A DNA stretch of 64,000 bases. It comes from Istiophorus platypterus. Taxonomy: Eukaryota > Chordata > Actinopteri > Istiophoriformes > Istiophoridae. The first letter of the stretch is position 1, and each line of letters opens with the position of its first letter. Both the position numbers and the translations under genes were made by a program. Location: assembly GCA_016859345.1 (NCBI GenBank), contig CM029129.1, forward strand, positions 14,936,399 through 15,000,398. The letters run 5' to 3'. The notes beneath the pieces were generated by a model. That model was given only the letters and a program-made list of their open reading frames with translations. It made no database searches and was not told where the DNA came from. Positions 13,251-25,830 of the stretch are shown in pieces.

Positions 13251-14883
13251 CAGCTAGAGACTTCATCTCACAGCATGCGGGATGAAAAAACAGAGATACT
13301 TTGATAGCTACGCTACTTTTACCTCAGTGTTCCTTCTGGATGTATGGTGTTTATTTTAACTTTGACATACCGCAGCATGTGTCCATAGCTTTATTGACCT
13401 TTCAACCAGTCCTCTCGCCATGCTGTGTGGGTATCATAATTAGCATGAAAAGCTTGCATTTTGCCCGCAGGGCAGGGTTACCCTCGAGATCATTATGCAT
13501 TATAAAAAAAATAATCAGAAAACACACCCAGTATTGTGTTTTTGTATGTTTTTTTGTCATTTTAATAGAGGCTCTATACCTCATAAATCTCTGTGTGACA
13601 TGTAAACATCTGATTTTTTTTTTTAAAACTGGATTCTGAGTGAACACTATTTTTATTACCCGTCTGACTCATGGAGGCTACGAAGCAGTTACGCAACACA
13701 GTCTATTAAAGTCATGTATGGTGTAATTCATGTATGAGACTGATTTCAAATTGGTGGAGTCAAAGGAGGATTTTTTTTTCCAAGCTTGGTACACATTGAA
13801 ACAAATAATGTAGCATAAGTTAAAGCAGCAGTGACGATTATCTGTCTGTTCTCGAAAATGTACATCCATTGCTTCATACAGCGTGACTGCGTCATACAGT
13901 GCCCCACACCAAGTGCACAACCTGCTGCAGGGCTCACGCCAGAGGCAAATAAATGAAAACATGACAGAAACTGCATGAGCCAAAACTGCTCAAAAACAAC
14001 CACGCTTTCCATGCTATTACAGCCCTCAGTGACAGTGTGCCTGTGGGTGGGTGTTACCTGGCAGTGAGCTGGATGGTGGCAGTGGCCAGTGTATCATCTG
14101 AGCCCAGTGGAGCTAGTGAGGCCATATGCCCAGACTGGGGAGGGGGGGGGCTGAGCCACAGGGCCCTGGTCCTGTGGTCAATTGCCAAGGCCAAACTGCC
14201 GGACCATATGGAGATGAATAATGTGTGTCTTTTGTAAGAAACTCTGGTCTTCCATTGCATGGTTCAGTGGCATGTTAACAAGAACTGATAATCTGAATCC
14301 TCCTGTTGCAGGCTATAGTCTCACTTCTATATGATGCAACACTGGTTCTAAAGAAAAGTTTAGAGTTACGTTTCACAAACAAGAAAATTATAGGACTAAA
14401 ATTAATATGCATCAAATATTTTTAAAACTTACGTCCTACGCCTTTTATCTTATGTACACCAAGTACATCATGCAACAATTTGAATCACCTCTGATATCAG
14501 TGGGGAATTGCAGCATGGCCTGTTGTGATGAGGATGTTTTACTGAGTCTACTCTCAAAGTTAAATTATGGTGGACAAAGTACTGTAAACACCTAGGTTTA
14601 ACATAACACAATTCAACAACAGTTGAATTGTTGCACTGGGCTGGTCAACTGATAAGTTGTGTCAAGAGTGAAAAATGAGAACTTGAGGAAAGAAATTAAA
14701 ACTCAAGGCTCTTTCACACCTCCACTGGCCAAGCATGGGATAAATTGGTTGTAAATGTCGGATTGTAACTTTCAGAAGTAATTTTCTGAATCTGATTGCG
14801 GAAAAGTGTGAGAAGGGGGGGTTTCTGAAGCTATTCTACTGTCAAACGAGCACTTGTGAAGACACATACTGGCTGCTTGCGTT

Positions 14884-15068
14884 TTACTGACTTCTGAAAA
14901 GAGCATGAAGCTTCCATGAGTGAACTGTCTTCAGATAATCTTCAAGGTCATCTAGCTCTACAAAACCCAGAATGTCTTGTGTGCTCACATCAAGGCTTTT
15001 AAGTGTTTCCACTAAAGACTGCAGTTTGGGAGCACTGTAGTTATGAGTTTTGCCAGGCCCAGCTGTCT
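14884..15068 (-). CDS. Orphan candidate terminal coding exon, gene unidentified
   Basis: On the minus strand a good acceptor (a pyrimidine-leaning run followed by TTTGCAG, ending at 15069) precedes 60 open codons and a TAA stop at 14884-14886. The implied intron phase is 1. The peptide is polar and amphipathic and looks like a folded helical protein tail: it contains PKLQSLVETLKSLDVS, then GFVELDDLEDYL, and ends in ALFRSQ. This composition differs sharply from the Phe/Cys/Tyr-rich chance frames elsewhere. I do not recognise the family. No upstream exon could be paired with it, and no AATAAA was seen on the minus strand shortly after the stop. It could be the last exon of a gene whose other exons lie at higher coordinates, a relic exon, or chance. 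Confidence 0.4.
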
Positions 15069-16479
15069 CTGCAAAGAAATATGACAATCATTACATATGC
15101 ATTCAGTGTAACAAATGTTCTCTTTTACCATTTATTTAGGCAACCAACCCATGCAGTGCAAGACCAGCCACAGGATTGCAGTGCCTGTGGCATTTCTCAA
15201 GCAGCTCTTTGTTAAGCTCTGACGTCTGAAAATTCAGAACTGCCAGATGAAAAAGCATTGAATCCTAAGCTATGCTGTAAGATGATTACATATGAAATAG
15301 GTAAAATGGGCCTAAAATAAATTGGCAAAGATCTATTACATTTTCTTCAATTTTAACTTAAATTAGAAGGAAAATTGACTCGACATTTCGGGCAAAGGAG
15401 AGGCAGAGTACCCTTGTCTGGGAAGAGGGCAAGCAATAATGTTGACCTCTGCATTGTGTCCTGTTTCATGACCATCATTTTTATCGAAAGGAAAAAACAG
15501 CATGGAAAAAAAATGCAGACTTTATTGTCATTCTCTGCAATAAAGCATAGCAGTCATCTTTGCAGTCATAACCAGGCCAGCTGAACGGGTGGTAGAATAC
15601 TGCATGACAATAAGTGGCCCATTAGGAGCACTGGCGAGAGGTAGCATGCTGTGCCGCTGTAATAGACTGAATAATCAAGATGCCTGCTCTGGCAGTAATA
15701 AAGGCTCTGCCGCACTGTGAAAATAGTCCATTTTGGATAAGATGCTCATCTGTGTGTGCAAGGGAGTATGTTTCTGCGTGTGTGTGTAGCTGAATACGTA
15801 AAATTGCCATTTCTGTGTGGGTCACCATTTGGACTTTATAACTTCAGTAAAGATTAGATTTCTTGTTATTTATATGTTATTTCTACATGTTTGACAGTAT
15901 AAACTGTATTGTGTTTACTCCCAGATATTGAAATACGTTTTGTGGGTTTGTTTTTAGCATCATGTAAGTCACGAGAAATGTTCACCAAGTCTGCTTAGGT
16001 GTTAAACTGTTGAGATATGTGGGATAGTGTTCAGAGATACCTGTATACAAATGAATCAGACCATGTCTACTTTAATATTTCCCTGGGGAAAGATTAGATT
16101 TCTGTGTATATGTATGTTAGGGTTGTATTTCTCTCCTTGTGAGACCAATTTTATTTGCATCTTATTAGGGACTTGACAATTTGATGCCTTTTAGATACAT
16201 ACAAACAGCCATCATAATATTCGATGTGGAGTAGTCAATATTCTACTGTGCAATAATCATTGAAATATAAACACTACTCCTAACATAGATTAGTATCAAA
16301 TAATTCCAGTTTTATATAGAATAATGCACTGTGATATAACATTTTGATTTGATGTGAACTTAGGCTAACAAATCTGAGTGAGACATGTGTATAGACACAC
16401 ATGGAACAACTGAGGTTAGGTGAAAGCAAGAGGACCAAGAAAACCCAGACAAAATCACACACCTGTACCGCTTGCAATG

Positions 16480-16720
16480 ACAGAAGCAACATAATTGAAT
16501 GTGTTGACCGCCGTAACACAGGCCTTGTAAGGGCTCCGAATAAATAGAAATGGGAAGGCAGAGCCCCAATGCTTTAGTTCAAGCCAGCGGCAAAACACCA
16601 GGATTAACACTTTAAGCAAGGGATTTCAAAGACATATGTCAAATGTCACAGCATTTAAAAATAATTTAATTGAAGTGCCAGTGAGATGGAGAGGATTAAA
16701 GCCATTATTCATGAAAGTGC
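16480..16720. promoter_or_regulatory. Candidate conserved non-coding element
   Basis: This is a repeat-free, complex stretch ending just before a poly-T run. It contains AATTTAATTGAAGTGCC near 16663, GGATTAAAGCCATTATTC near 16693 and GGATTAACACTTTAAGC near 16600. All are homeodomain-like, GGATTA-type or TTTAA-type cores. The composition resembles vertebrate enhancers. No conservation test is possible here. Confidence 0.2.
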
Positions 16721-19700
16721 TTTTTTTTTTTTTTTTTTTTTTGTATTGTAGGAGCATATTTGTCTGGGAATATAAAGCAACCATAGCTGTCACTTCCTGG
16801 GGCAATTGCACGAATCTTATGTGAAACTCACAGCTTGTCAGTATTCTGCCTTTGGCTTGGCAGCATCTCATTATCGCATATATTCTGACAAGAATTTCTG
16901 CAGACACGGGTCATTTATGAAGGAAGCGTTGCTATACAAGATGAGTCTGCAACTGACCCTGGACTGACCTCCCTGGAGAGGTGAGCAAATTAGGAGAGAA
17001 TGATCTTTCTGAAATCAATAAAGTAATCTAATTTTATTTAAGCAAGAACTCACGGTCTAAAGTCGCAATGCTGCCTTCGCGTAACTAAGGCCAGAGTCAA
17101 CGAACAGCAGGTTGAGGCAGTTTAATGTGACTGACAGCGTTCGTCTCACTTCACATTGCTTTCCTTGCCAGCTACGGCTCAAGCTTCAACAGATGTAATG
17201 AAAATAATACGGTGCCCGTCAGTCTCCTGCACGGGTTTCATTTTGACCCATTCGAGTTGTTTTTTTTTTTTTTTTTTTGGAGTGAATAAACAACTCTGGC
17301 ATTCATAAATAATACATCTCCCAAGGTAAAGAAGACACAGACATGAGACTGGCTGGCAGATGCTGGCGTTTTCAGTTGGCGTACTATGATCGTAGATGTC
17401 CCAGCTCTGTTTGCCAGTTTAGGTGAATGGGTTGTAAAAGGAATACAAGTCCCTCTGCCATAACTGCTGCCCTGTCTTTTTCTGCTCTATTTTTCTTCTT
17501 ATTATTGCTCAACACTATAAGAGCCCCTTGTCAAAGTCAATCAACTACAACATTCTGAAAATGCTGTTTTGTTCATCTCAGTAGAGAAAAGGTAAACACT
17601 ATTATTGGTCATGAATGAGGCGAGTTGTCACATATTTTAATCCTTTTTCTAACCTTCCTCTTTCCCATTTCTAGCTTCTACTCACTATCACATCCCTGCA
17701 ACTTGGTCTTCACAAGGCTTCTTTCGGTTTTGCATTACCTTGCTCCACAAGGCTCTTTCATCCATATGCATGCCTTGTTCAAGGTAATAAGGAATGACAC
17801 TCCTGAGTCTTCTGTGCTTCTGTGTATATGCCCAGCAGTTATATGTGTGAAAATTAAAATCAATGAAAATTTGTAATGGTTGAGGTAGTCAAGGCTTGAT
17901 GTATTCTTTATTGAATAGCCCACTGAGCTTGTCAAAGTGGAGTGGGTAGGATGAAAAAATTAAATTAGATCGGGGCAGTTCTTTCTGCACTGCTGTGTAA
18001 AGTGTCAAGGTACAATACAGCCTCAGTGTGTATAACAATTCTGATAATTAAGTAATTCATTAGATTTGCTGTTTTTCTTAGTTTTATATCATTGTAAATT
18101 GGATAACTCTGGATTTTGAGCTGTTAATTGGCTGAAGCAAACACTTATCACTTTGGGCTCTGAGACCCTTTAAATGGCATTTTCTACATTTTTCTTCCTT
18201 TCATTAAACTAACAAATATATTAATATTATTAATTGATATAGAATTATGGCAAGTCTGAGGCACATTTCTTTAACTACTCTTTCAGTTTTAGAATGCAGG
18301 GATGATTACAATACAGAAGCGTAGGAATATGTGGTACACCTGTGATGGTTGCATTTGTCACCGGAGTTCATGGGCCAAATTTCATCATGGTGTATACCTG
18401 GCGTGACCTGCTCTTGCTCATACTTGCCAGAAATGGCTGCCATGTGAGAAACCCATTCTGTATTTCCTCACAAAAGGTCATGTAGAGGTCAGCAAGAGAG
18501 CTGGGAAAGGTCAGCCTGACTTACCACTGAGATTAAAGTGACCTGTCTCCACCCCGGGAGAGAGTGATTAAGAACAGGCCACAGACAGCTGCAAGGCCCG
18601 AGGTGCTAGAATGTGGTCATGGGTGGTCAATGTGTGTATGTGTGCGTGCTCATGCATACCGTACTGACACCTCCATGACAGTCACGTAAGTGTGAATTAA
18701 CACTAGCTAAATGAGGCCATGGCATGGCATTTGAATTCAGTGGCATGCTGGAGCTAATGTACAGCTCCTGGAAAAGAGAAAAGAGGAATTAAAGAACTTT
18801 TTTTTTTTAAATATATGTATTGGTTTGGTATGTGAAGGCAACAAAGATGAATTGTGAAGGGAAATTGCAAGAAATTCCAAAGATCTGTGGAGTAAAATGT
18901 TAAAAACGGGAAAAGGGAGACATTTTGTTGTCATTCTGCCTTATTTGGTACATAGTCTCTGGCTTGGCAGATGGCTAAAAGGTTCCTCGAGTAAATACCC
19001 AATAATTACGTGCGTTTTCGATTGTTTGCTGAAAAGAGCACTGTGAAACCATGACATATGCATAAAAATATGTTATTCTCAAATTTTATCTGACTCTTTT
19101 GTGTACAAAAACATGTGTCAACAGCAGGTGGAATTTAACTTGTTGGTGCAGAGCAAATGTATGGCAATTTCATTTTCAACTTAAGGAGCATTAGGGCAGT
19201 ATAGCAGTTACTTAACAATGTTGTTTTTTTATAATATATGTGACTTTCAAAAGCTATCCAATTAAAAGAACAATATTACTGTAGAATCAAACTGGTATAT
19301 AGCTCTTCTTCATTACTATGCCATAATTACTCTAACCAAGGGAAAGATTTATTTTATGAAATTTGTTTTATTTCCAGGTAAAATATTGGTGTCTTTGTCT
19401 TTACACTAATTCAACTGACATCTACAATATCTAGATTTAAAAAACGATGGTAGACTGACTCGGTAGGTGTATATACAGTACTGCTTGAAATGCATCCTTT
19501 CACGATCAATGCATCAAATTAACAGCCATTGATAGATGTGTCAGACATTTTCTCCTACTGCCCATTATCATAATTACCATTTGTTGTATTATTGACATTC
19601 TGCCATAAGCTCCATCACCATTTATTGACAACTGCACGCTTGTTTGAGCCCTCTAGCTTTGAATACGCAGCAGATGGACGATACAGAAAAAGAAAATTGA

Positions 19701-19790
19701 TAAAAGGAAAAAAAAAGATGGGTTATTCTGAAGTAAAAATCAGATTTTAAAATCAAAGATTAATGAAAAAGAAGAACGTATACCTTGAGA

Positions 19791-19958
19791 CTTGTAGGCT
19801 TATATAACTACTATCTGAATAAACCTACAAGTTTTACTTCATATACAGTGGGTATGCATAGCTGACATTTTTGCAAGTTGCCTCCCCTTTAGACTTGACA
19901 TATATAGAGAGAAAATCTAGGTAAATCTACGTTAATTTGTAAATCTTGTAGGTTTATT
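19791..19958. repeat. Three related copies of a 13-14 bp motif in both orientations
   Basis: CTTGTAGGCTTAT at 19791-19803, AATAAACCTACAAG at 19818-19831 and CTTGTAGGTTTATT at 19945-19958 are one motif in forward, reverse and forward orientation. The second and third are perfect 14-bp inverted repeats 113 bp apart. The first and second can form a small hairpin with one wobble pair. They may be the remnant ends of a small transposon. Confidence 0.7.
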
Positions 19959-20484
19959 GAGACTGTTCTAATTCTTAACCAACTACACAGGCTATCATCC
20001 TACAGTCATGCCATTTTTCTCATCTACATTCCTGTGAGACCATGTTCTCACATCCAAAACTGCGATCAGCTAAGTCCTAAATGTTGCTTTCCTGCAGTCT
20101 CTGGGATGTCAGTAGGTCTGCTCTGATTTGCTCTTGTAGTCCATGGATGCTTGCCAACCACTGTTTCAGAGCGCCCATCAGTATGACAGCTTGACACTGA
20201 GACTGGTTGTTTTGCATTCAGAACACTCTCACATTGGGTTTTTGCCAGAGACGTTTCCATTACCTTACAGGAGACCCAGAGAGCTTGGCTATGATTCCCA
20301 TGGCAACATGACACACACAGAAATTAGACCAGATGATGATTTGTGACACAAAATGCTCTTCTTCCCCTGTAATGCCTCTGTTTCCCTTGGAAAAGTCCCT
20401 TCAAATACTAATTTTGCATGAAGATTATTTTTTCATTATCTAAATTAAACAAGGCCAGCCAAGTAGTTGGCTCCATTGATGTAC

Positions 20485-20490
<6 letters not shown>

Positions 20491-20534
<44 letters not shown>
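20491..20534. repeat. (TA)n microsatellite
   Basis: About 22 uninterrupted TA units are followed by ACACCAA and an A-rich run. This is a simple repeat with no coding meaning; the Ile-Tyr frame through it is an artefact. Confidence 0.97.
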
Positions 20535-20537
<3 letters not shown>

Positions 20538-23500
20538 CAAAAAAAAAAAACAAAAACACACAAATTCATCCACACCTTTCTTTGTTCTGAGATACTGTAA
20601 TTTAAATTACCAATTATAATACTGCAGTGATGGAGTCATGCCAAGAACTTGCTGTTAGGCATATTTCATACTTGCCTTTACATGAATGATACAGAATGTA
20701 TTATAAAGCTGTCCTTACCCTCCTTGTTGTCTAAATATTACTGCAATTATATTAACTGCAGGGTATCCAGGGTATATAAAACATATGCAGTTTAGATATG
20801 TGTTGTACTGATTGAAGTTTATTGTTTCAAATACACAAGCATTTAATAAAAGAATTTAATAAAAAAGGAGAGTAGAAAGAAAAAGTAACAAAGCCAGGTT
20901 CTTAACTCTGTACTTTGCATATTTACTGTTTGAAAAGCAGTTTGTCATTTATTTAAATATGTTAGAATAAATTCTAAAATACCTAGATTAACTTAAAATA
21001 TCTTCATGTGTGTCATTATATCATAGATACTGGTGGCTCTATCTAGTTTGATCTGCCATGAGAAACGAGACTAAGGATGGGGGAAAAGTAGAGATAAAGG
21101 GCATCATCAAGGTCATAATATTTGAATCAGAGAGCTGCACTGTTGCAGATCAGGATGTAAATGCAGAAACAATTAAAATGCAGATCACAGGACAGGGAGG
21201 CTTTTTGCCAAGAAACACTAATAAATTCTATGAGCAACCCCAATGCAGCCTGCTGCCTCCCTGCAAACCTGAGCAGCTTCCATGAGCTGATTACAGAGTT
21301 TGTCCATGGTGCGTGCTTGGACAGACAGTCCATTAGTCCATTTAACATTAATCTCCATCACTGCACTCCTCCTATCCTTCTCCTCCTCCCCCAGTCCATT
21401 GTTCCTGAAATGAAACTACTCACTACATTTTAGCGGATTGATTGGGGCTCGCTATCCACATCTAACAAATTGAGGTTTGACCTAGTGATGATCCATCTCT
21501 GTTAACAGCAAATAAACCTAAATATAAAGTAGCCTCATAGACTATCTCCCTCCCTCCAATCCTACCTTACACTCACTTACCCTGCCCTCCCTCTAAATGT
21601 CACTCACCCTATCCACAAGTCCAATTATTGGCCTGTCCCTTTGAATGAAATAACACAAGCATTATCCCATAGATTCCTCCTATACAATCAAGGACTTCAC
21701 CGAAACACAGAAAATCCCACACAGCATTCTTGAACGACATTGACCACAAAACACACTATTAAATGCACAAAATGAAAAACACAATCTCTTCTCCTTTGGT
21801 AAGCTCCCCTTTCTGAACCACACCATCTCCTTCCTGCACAGCTACCTGGAAGACCTCCTCAAACTACATTTGTCTCATCCAGAATGCTACTGCCAGTAAT
21901 GTGCTCTTCCCTCATTTCACTTCCCTTCTTGTTCATACGACAACTACTGATGGCCGCTCACACGACATTCAAAAGCCACATGCTCGAAATGGACTATATG
22001 CCACATCTCTGTTCTGTCACCACAGGTTGTTTTCCTATGCTCTCTGTTCTGTTCTGCTCCAGCCGGGTCAAGTCTTCTACATCCTTGAAGTCACCGTGGC
22101 GGAGTGACCTTCCAGTTCCAGAGCAGAAGTCACTTAACACTGTAATTTGCAGGGAAAAAAGCCGACCCTTCATAGAGTACCCTTTATTCTCTTTCAAATG
22201 ACACATATCCTCTCCTGTCCTCCTCACATGGAATATTCCTTCCAGGCAGAAGAAGTGTTACCTGATAGCAACCATTTCATCCTAAATAACTAAGTGCAGC
22301 TTTTTTAAAGAGTAGTATATCTAACAGAGGTGATTAACACCTGTCATTAAAACACGCCTTTAATCTAAATAGTTCAAAGATCAGCTGCGGGGTCAGTGCA
22401 TGGGCTCAACAAGATGGACATATTTACACTTGACAGACTTCTGGCTGCAGCGTTTCTAAGATCCCCTTTAAAGTGAATTACCCATTATCCATTAATGCAT
22501 CTTGGGAGTATTTTAACCAAAATTTTATGCGGCGAATCACAGTTGTATATTCATATGATCAGACGAGACACATATTGATTTCAGGTGTAACCACAGCTGA
22601 GGTTGATGCCTCAGAGTCAACCTAAGTAAATTCTAATGTTGGATGAGGATGTTCTATGTTTTGCTGAAAATTTCGAACACAAACAAAAACTGATCCCAAA
22701 ATACTAGGGAGCCCATACCAAGGGAGAAGTGGTATCTGGCAACATCATTGCCACCATTTAGTCAATAATATGATTATAGTATAAAAGCAAGTTGTAGCTG
22801 TTAATGGATAGAGAAACAAATGTCAATCACAGCCTGATGTTTAATTTCACTTGTCATTCTGCATGAGCTTCAGCACTGAACACCGGCTTTGCACGTGTGC
22901 AATCAAACTCACTTACACTCATTAGAGAGCTGAAATCAGCTGATGTCCCCTCAGTCTGCAAACACAGTAGTTTCTCTTCATATTTACATAACAGTACTTA
23001 CCATCAATGCAGAGTTGGCGACATTGTTCCTGTACTGATTACAGTGCTGTGATGAATGTTGTGTTGCGATGTGCAGCACTGAGAAGAGGCAATTGTCTCT
23101 CACGCTTTAAACCAGAAGGCTGTTCCAGTTCCATCTTTTTTACAGCATTAATTATCTATCTGGTTTTTCTTTTGACTTTACCTGAAAGCATGGTGTCTGT
23201 TTTTTTGTTTTTTTGTTTTTTTTGGTAGAAACACAGCTAGTCAACAAGACACTCAATTTCAGTTTTCTTATACCCATCAAGCAAACTGCGCCTACTCTTG
23301 GTGAAGGATTATAGAACAAGAAGGGGTCAACCAGTGAATAATCTTCTTCAAGACTCTTGGATTTTAACCACTTCAGAACTACTTGACAGATTTTTCCGAA
23401 CTCAAGGGACAGGCGAGTCAACAGTGCTCCAAATTAGTAGAATTAATATGCTGTTCATCTATGCCTTCTTAAACAATACATAGAGGCGTTGATTACACAA

Positions 23501-23599
23501 CGCTCAGCAAAGAAAAAAAAATTCTATGTCAGAGCCTTCCAAAACCATTACAAATCATTGTGAAAAACAAATCTGTTTTATGATGTGACAACGCTAATG

Positions 23600-23790
23600 T
23601 TTGGTTAGGTTTGAGGGAATGATCATGGTTTGGTTTAAGAACTTTGTTAAGGTTAGGTGATGTCCGTCATCATGGTTTGAAAAAAAGGGGTGATTATGGT
23701 TAGGTGGCAATTGTGGTCATGCTTTAAAAGAAACAATGCTGACCGTCAGCTGGAAATGGCAAAACACACAGTTCAGTTGGGTGTGAAGGT
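23600..23790. repeat. Degenerate dispersed teleost repeat with GGTTAGG-type units
   Basis: Loosely repeating units of the type GGTTAGG and TCATGGTTTG occur at irregular spacing (for example near 23603, 23624, 23651 and 23698). From memory this matches a dispersed or minisatellite-like repeat frequent in teleosts. The copies are too diverged to define a period or family. Confidence 0.45.
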
Positions 23791-25429
23791 CTGATGCTTT
23801 GTTGAGCCACCCACCCACCCTGGCCTCCTCCCTACATGTACTTTGTTGCTCTGTGACAATTCAGTCTGACTTCCCCCTTTACTCTCATCCTAATTACTAC
23901 AGCCAATAGAGGGCTATTTGTCACATAAGTGTAAAAATACTGTATGCCATTTTTGGGACTAATACCATTGTTCTTCTGTGGTAGACCGTCTCAGAAAAGC
24001 AACCCGAAAAATCACATGTTGTGGTATCTAAAATACTCTCAAGTTTATATGACAAATGCATGTGACCAATGGCAGAGCATATCAACTCAGCATGTTGAAT
24101 GAGCTTAGTTTCAATTGTTGGAACAACATAAAGGGGCTGTCTGACAGGAGAATTAACAGTGTAGCTTGGGAGAATGTTTGGGCGAGGGAGAGGAGAAGCT
24201 GTCACATGCCCTGGAGCAAAACATGTGGTCAGAGCCTTGTTCTACCAGAGAATCATTTTATCATCTCATACGGAGGACCCCCCCAAACACATCGTCCCAT
24301 GTTTTTCAAACCTAGCAGCAAGCTGGGACAACGCTTGATTTTTCCAAAGGACAACAAAACAAAACACCAATGGAGCAATATTTTCCATGCTGTGAAATGA
24401 AATGAGGTACAGTCTTATGCATATAGATGACACCGCCACACAGAGCCGAGCAGTCGACTCTTTTTCAATTTTACTTAGCTCCCGAATAACATATTGGGGC
24501 TTGACCTCTGTATATGGCTGTAAAATCTGATATATTTTGCTTAGGCCTTATAGCAACCTTACCCCATTCAATAACATGTGAAATGGACCAATTAAAAGGC
24601 TTATAATCTTAACACCTACAGTAAATTTAGAAAAGCCTAGACCACTCAAACATTTCAAAATGAACATAAATGTGTCCTAATCTCCTTGTCTTGAAGTCCT
24701 AGTCTGATGAAACAGGGACATTCATCAAAGGCTGCTACTGTAAAACAGTCACTATTAATAGAAACAATCACGCTGATAACTTCTAGAGCTCTAAATTTTT
24801 GATGATAGCATCAATGGAAATCATGTCCTAAAAAACACTGGGAGTTCTGAGGAAAAAAAAAAATAAAAATCAGAGATGTCCTGCTGCTTATGACCAATAC
24901 TTACAGAAAACACAACTTCCCCAAAACATTTCCAACTGCTAAACACTGTATAATAATCAGTACCCTACTGAGCTGTGAGTAAGTCAATGGTCCATCTCGC
25001 AAGTCTCATAATTGCTTTTTAGAAACATTTTTGTCCAATTCTTTACTAGGAAAAAAAAAGAATCAAATAAATCCGATCTAGGAGCCCCCTGTGCTTCTGC
25101 CTTTAGCGGAAATTGTGAAATTCTTAAATCAGCATGTGTACGGATTAATGAGAATCTTGGAAAAATCATGACTGAAGAAATTTTTTTTTTCTTTAAAAAA
25201 CAGAGACCAAAAGAGAGTGTTCTTTTGATCTATATCTGTATTTCCGCTCTGATACGTACAACACGATCTTTTGTTTTTGACTGTTATCACTCCGGGTGGA
25301 ATACATGCCGTATATTTTCAGCAGTGAAAGTGCTGAAGTAAACAACCCACCACAGAGCTAGGATATCTTACATAAAGCAGGAAAATTTGGTAAAAAGGTG
25401 TGATACTGTAATGAGCAAACCTACCCATG

Positions 25430-25830
25430 ACTAAAATTGTCATGTTTTTTTGGATGTCTATCTGTCCATGCATCTGTCCCACTCTTGTGAACACAGTATC
25501 TCAGGAACGTCTTCAAATTTGGCACAAATGCTCACTTGGACTCAAGGATTAACAGGTTAGAATTTGGTGGTCAGAGGTCAAAGGTCAAGATCACTGTGAC
25601 CTCACATCCGTTCCACTCTCGTCATTGTGATACATCAGGAATATTGGAGGGAATTTTATTATGTCGGGCAAAAACATCTGATTGGATTCAGGGATGATCC
25701 AATTAGAATTTGGTGATAAAAGGTCAACGGTCAAGGTCAATGTGCCTTCACAAAACATGATTTAGGCCATAACTCCAGAATTCATAGGTTGATTTGACAT
25801 ACTTTCACAGAAATGTCTCTCAATACTTTC
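25430..25830 (+). repeat. Degenerate teleost dispersed repeat carrying AGGTCA motifs
   Basis: The order of segments (repeated CTGTCCATGCATCTGTCC, then GTATCTCAGGAACG, AAATTTGGCACAAATGC, CACTTGGACTCAAGG, GGTCAAAGGTCAAG, TCACTGTGACCTCAC and CCATAACTCCAGAATTCAT) matches, from memory, a repeat common in percomorph fish. The unit is present twice in diverged form; the second copy starts near 25611, about 134 bp after the first. Perfect direct AGGTCA repeats spaced by one base lie at 25575-25587. It is an old non-coding element, possibly a non-autonomous DNA transposon; the superfamily is not certain. Confidence 0.6.

Larger units (their letters stand above)
10200..14883. other. Non-coding region with a strong hairpin and possible regulatory segments
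   Basis: No supported gene. It contains a (CT)n-rich tract near 11137-11161, a near-perfect 19-bp inverted repeat at 11666-11711, a 10-bp inverted repeat at 14608-14631, and a stretch at about 12840-13250 dense in TAAT/ATTA motifs. The short open frames on both strands show no coding character. Confidence 0.65.
15069..25429. other. Non-coding region
   Basis: No supported gene. It holds poly-T runs at about 16722-16742 and 17260-17278, a (TA)n tract at 20491-20534, related inverted repeats at 19791-19958, a pyrimidine-rich stretch near 21360-21400, and a degenerate repeat near 23600-23790. Segments near 16480-16720 and 21180-21360 are complex, free of repeats and rich in TAAT-type cores. Confidence 0.65.
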
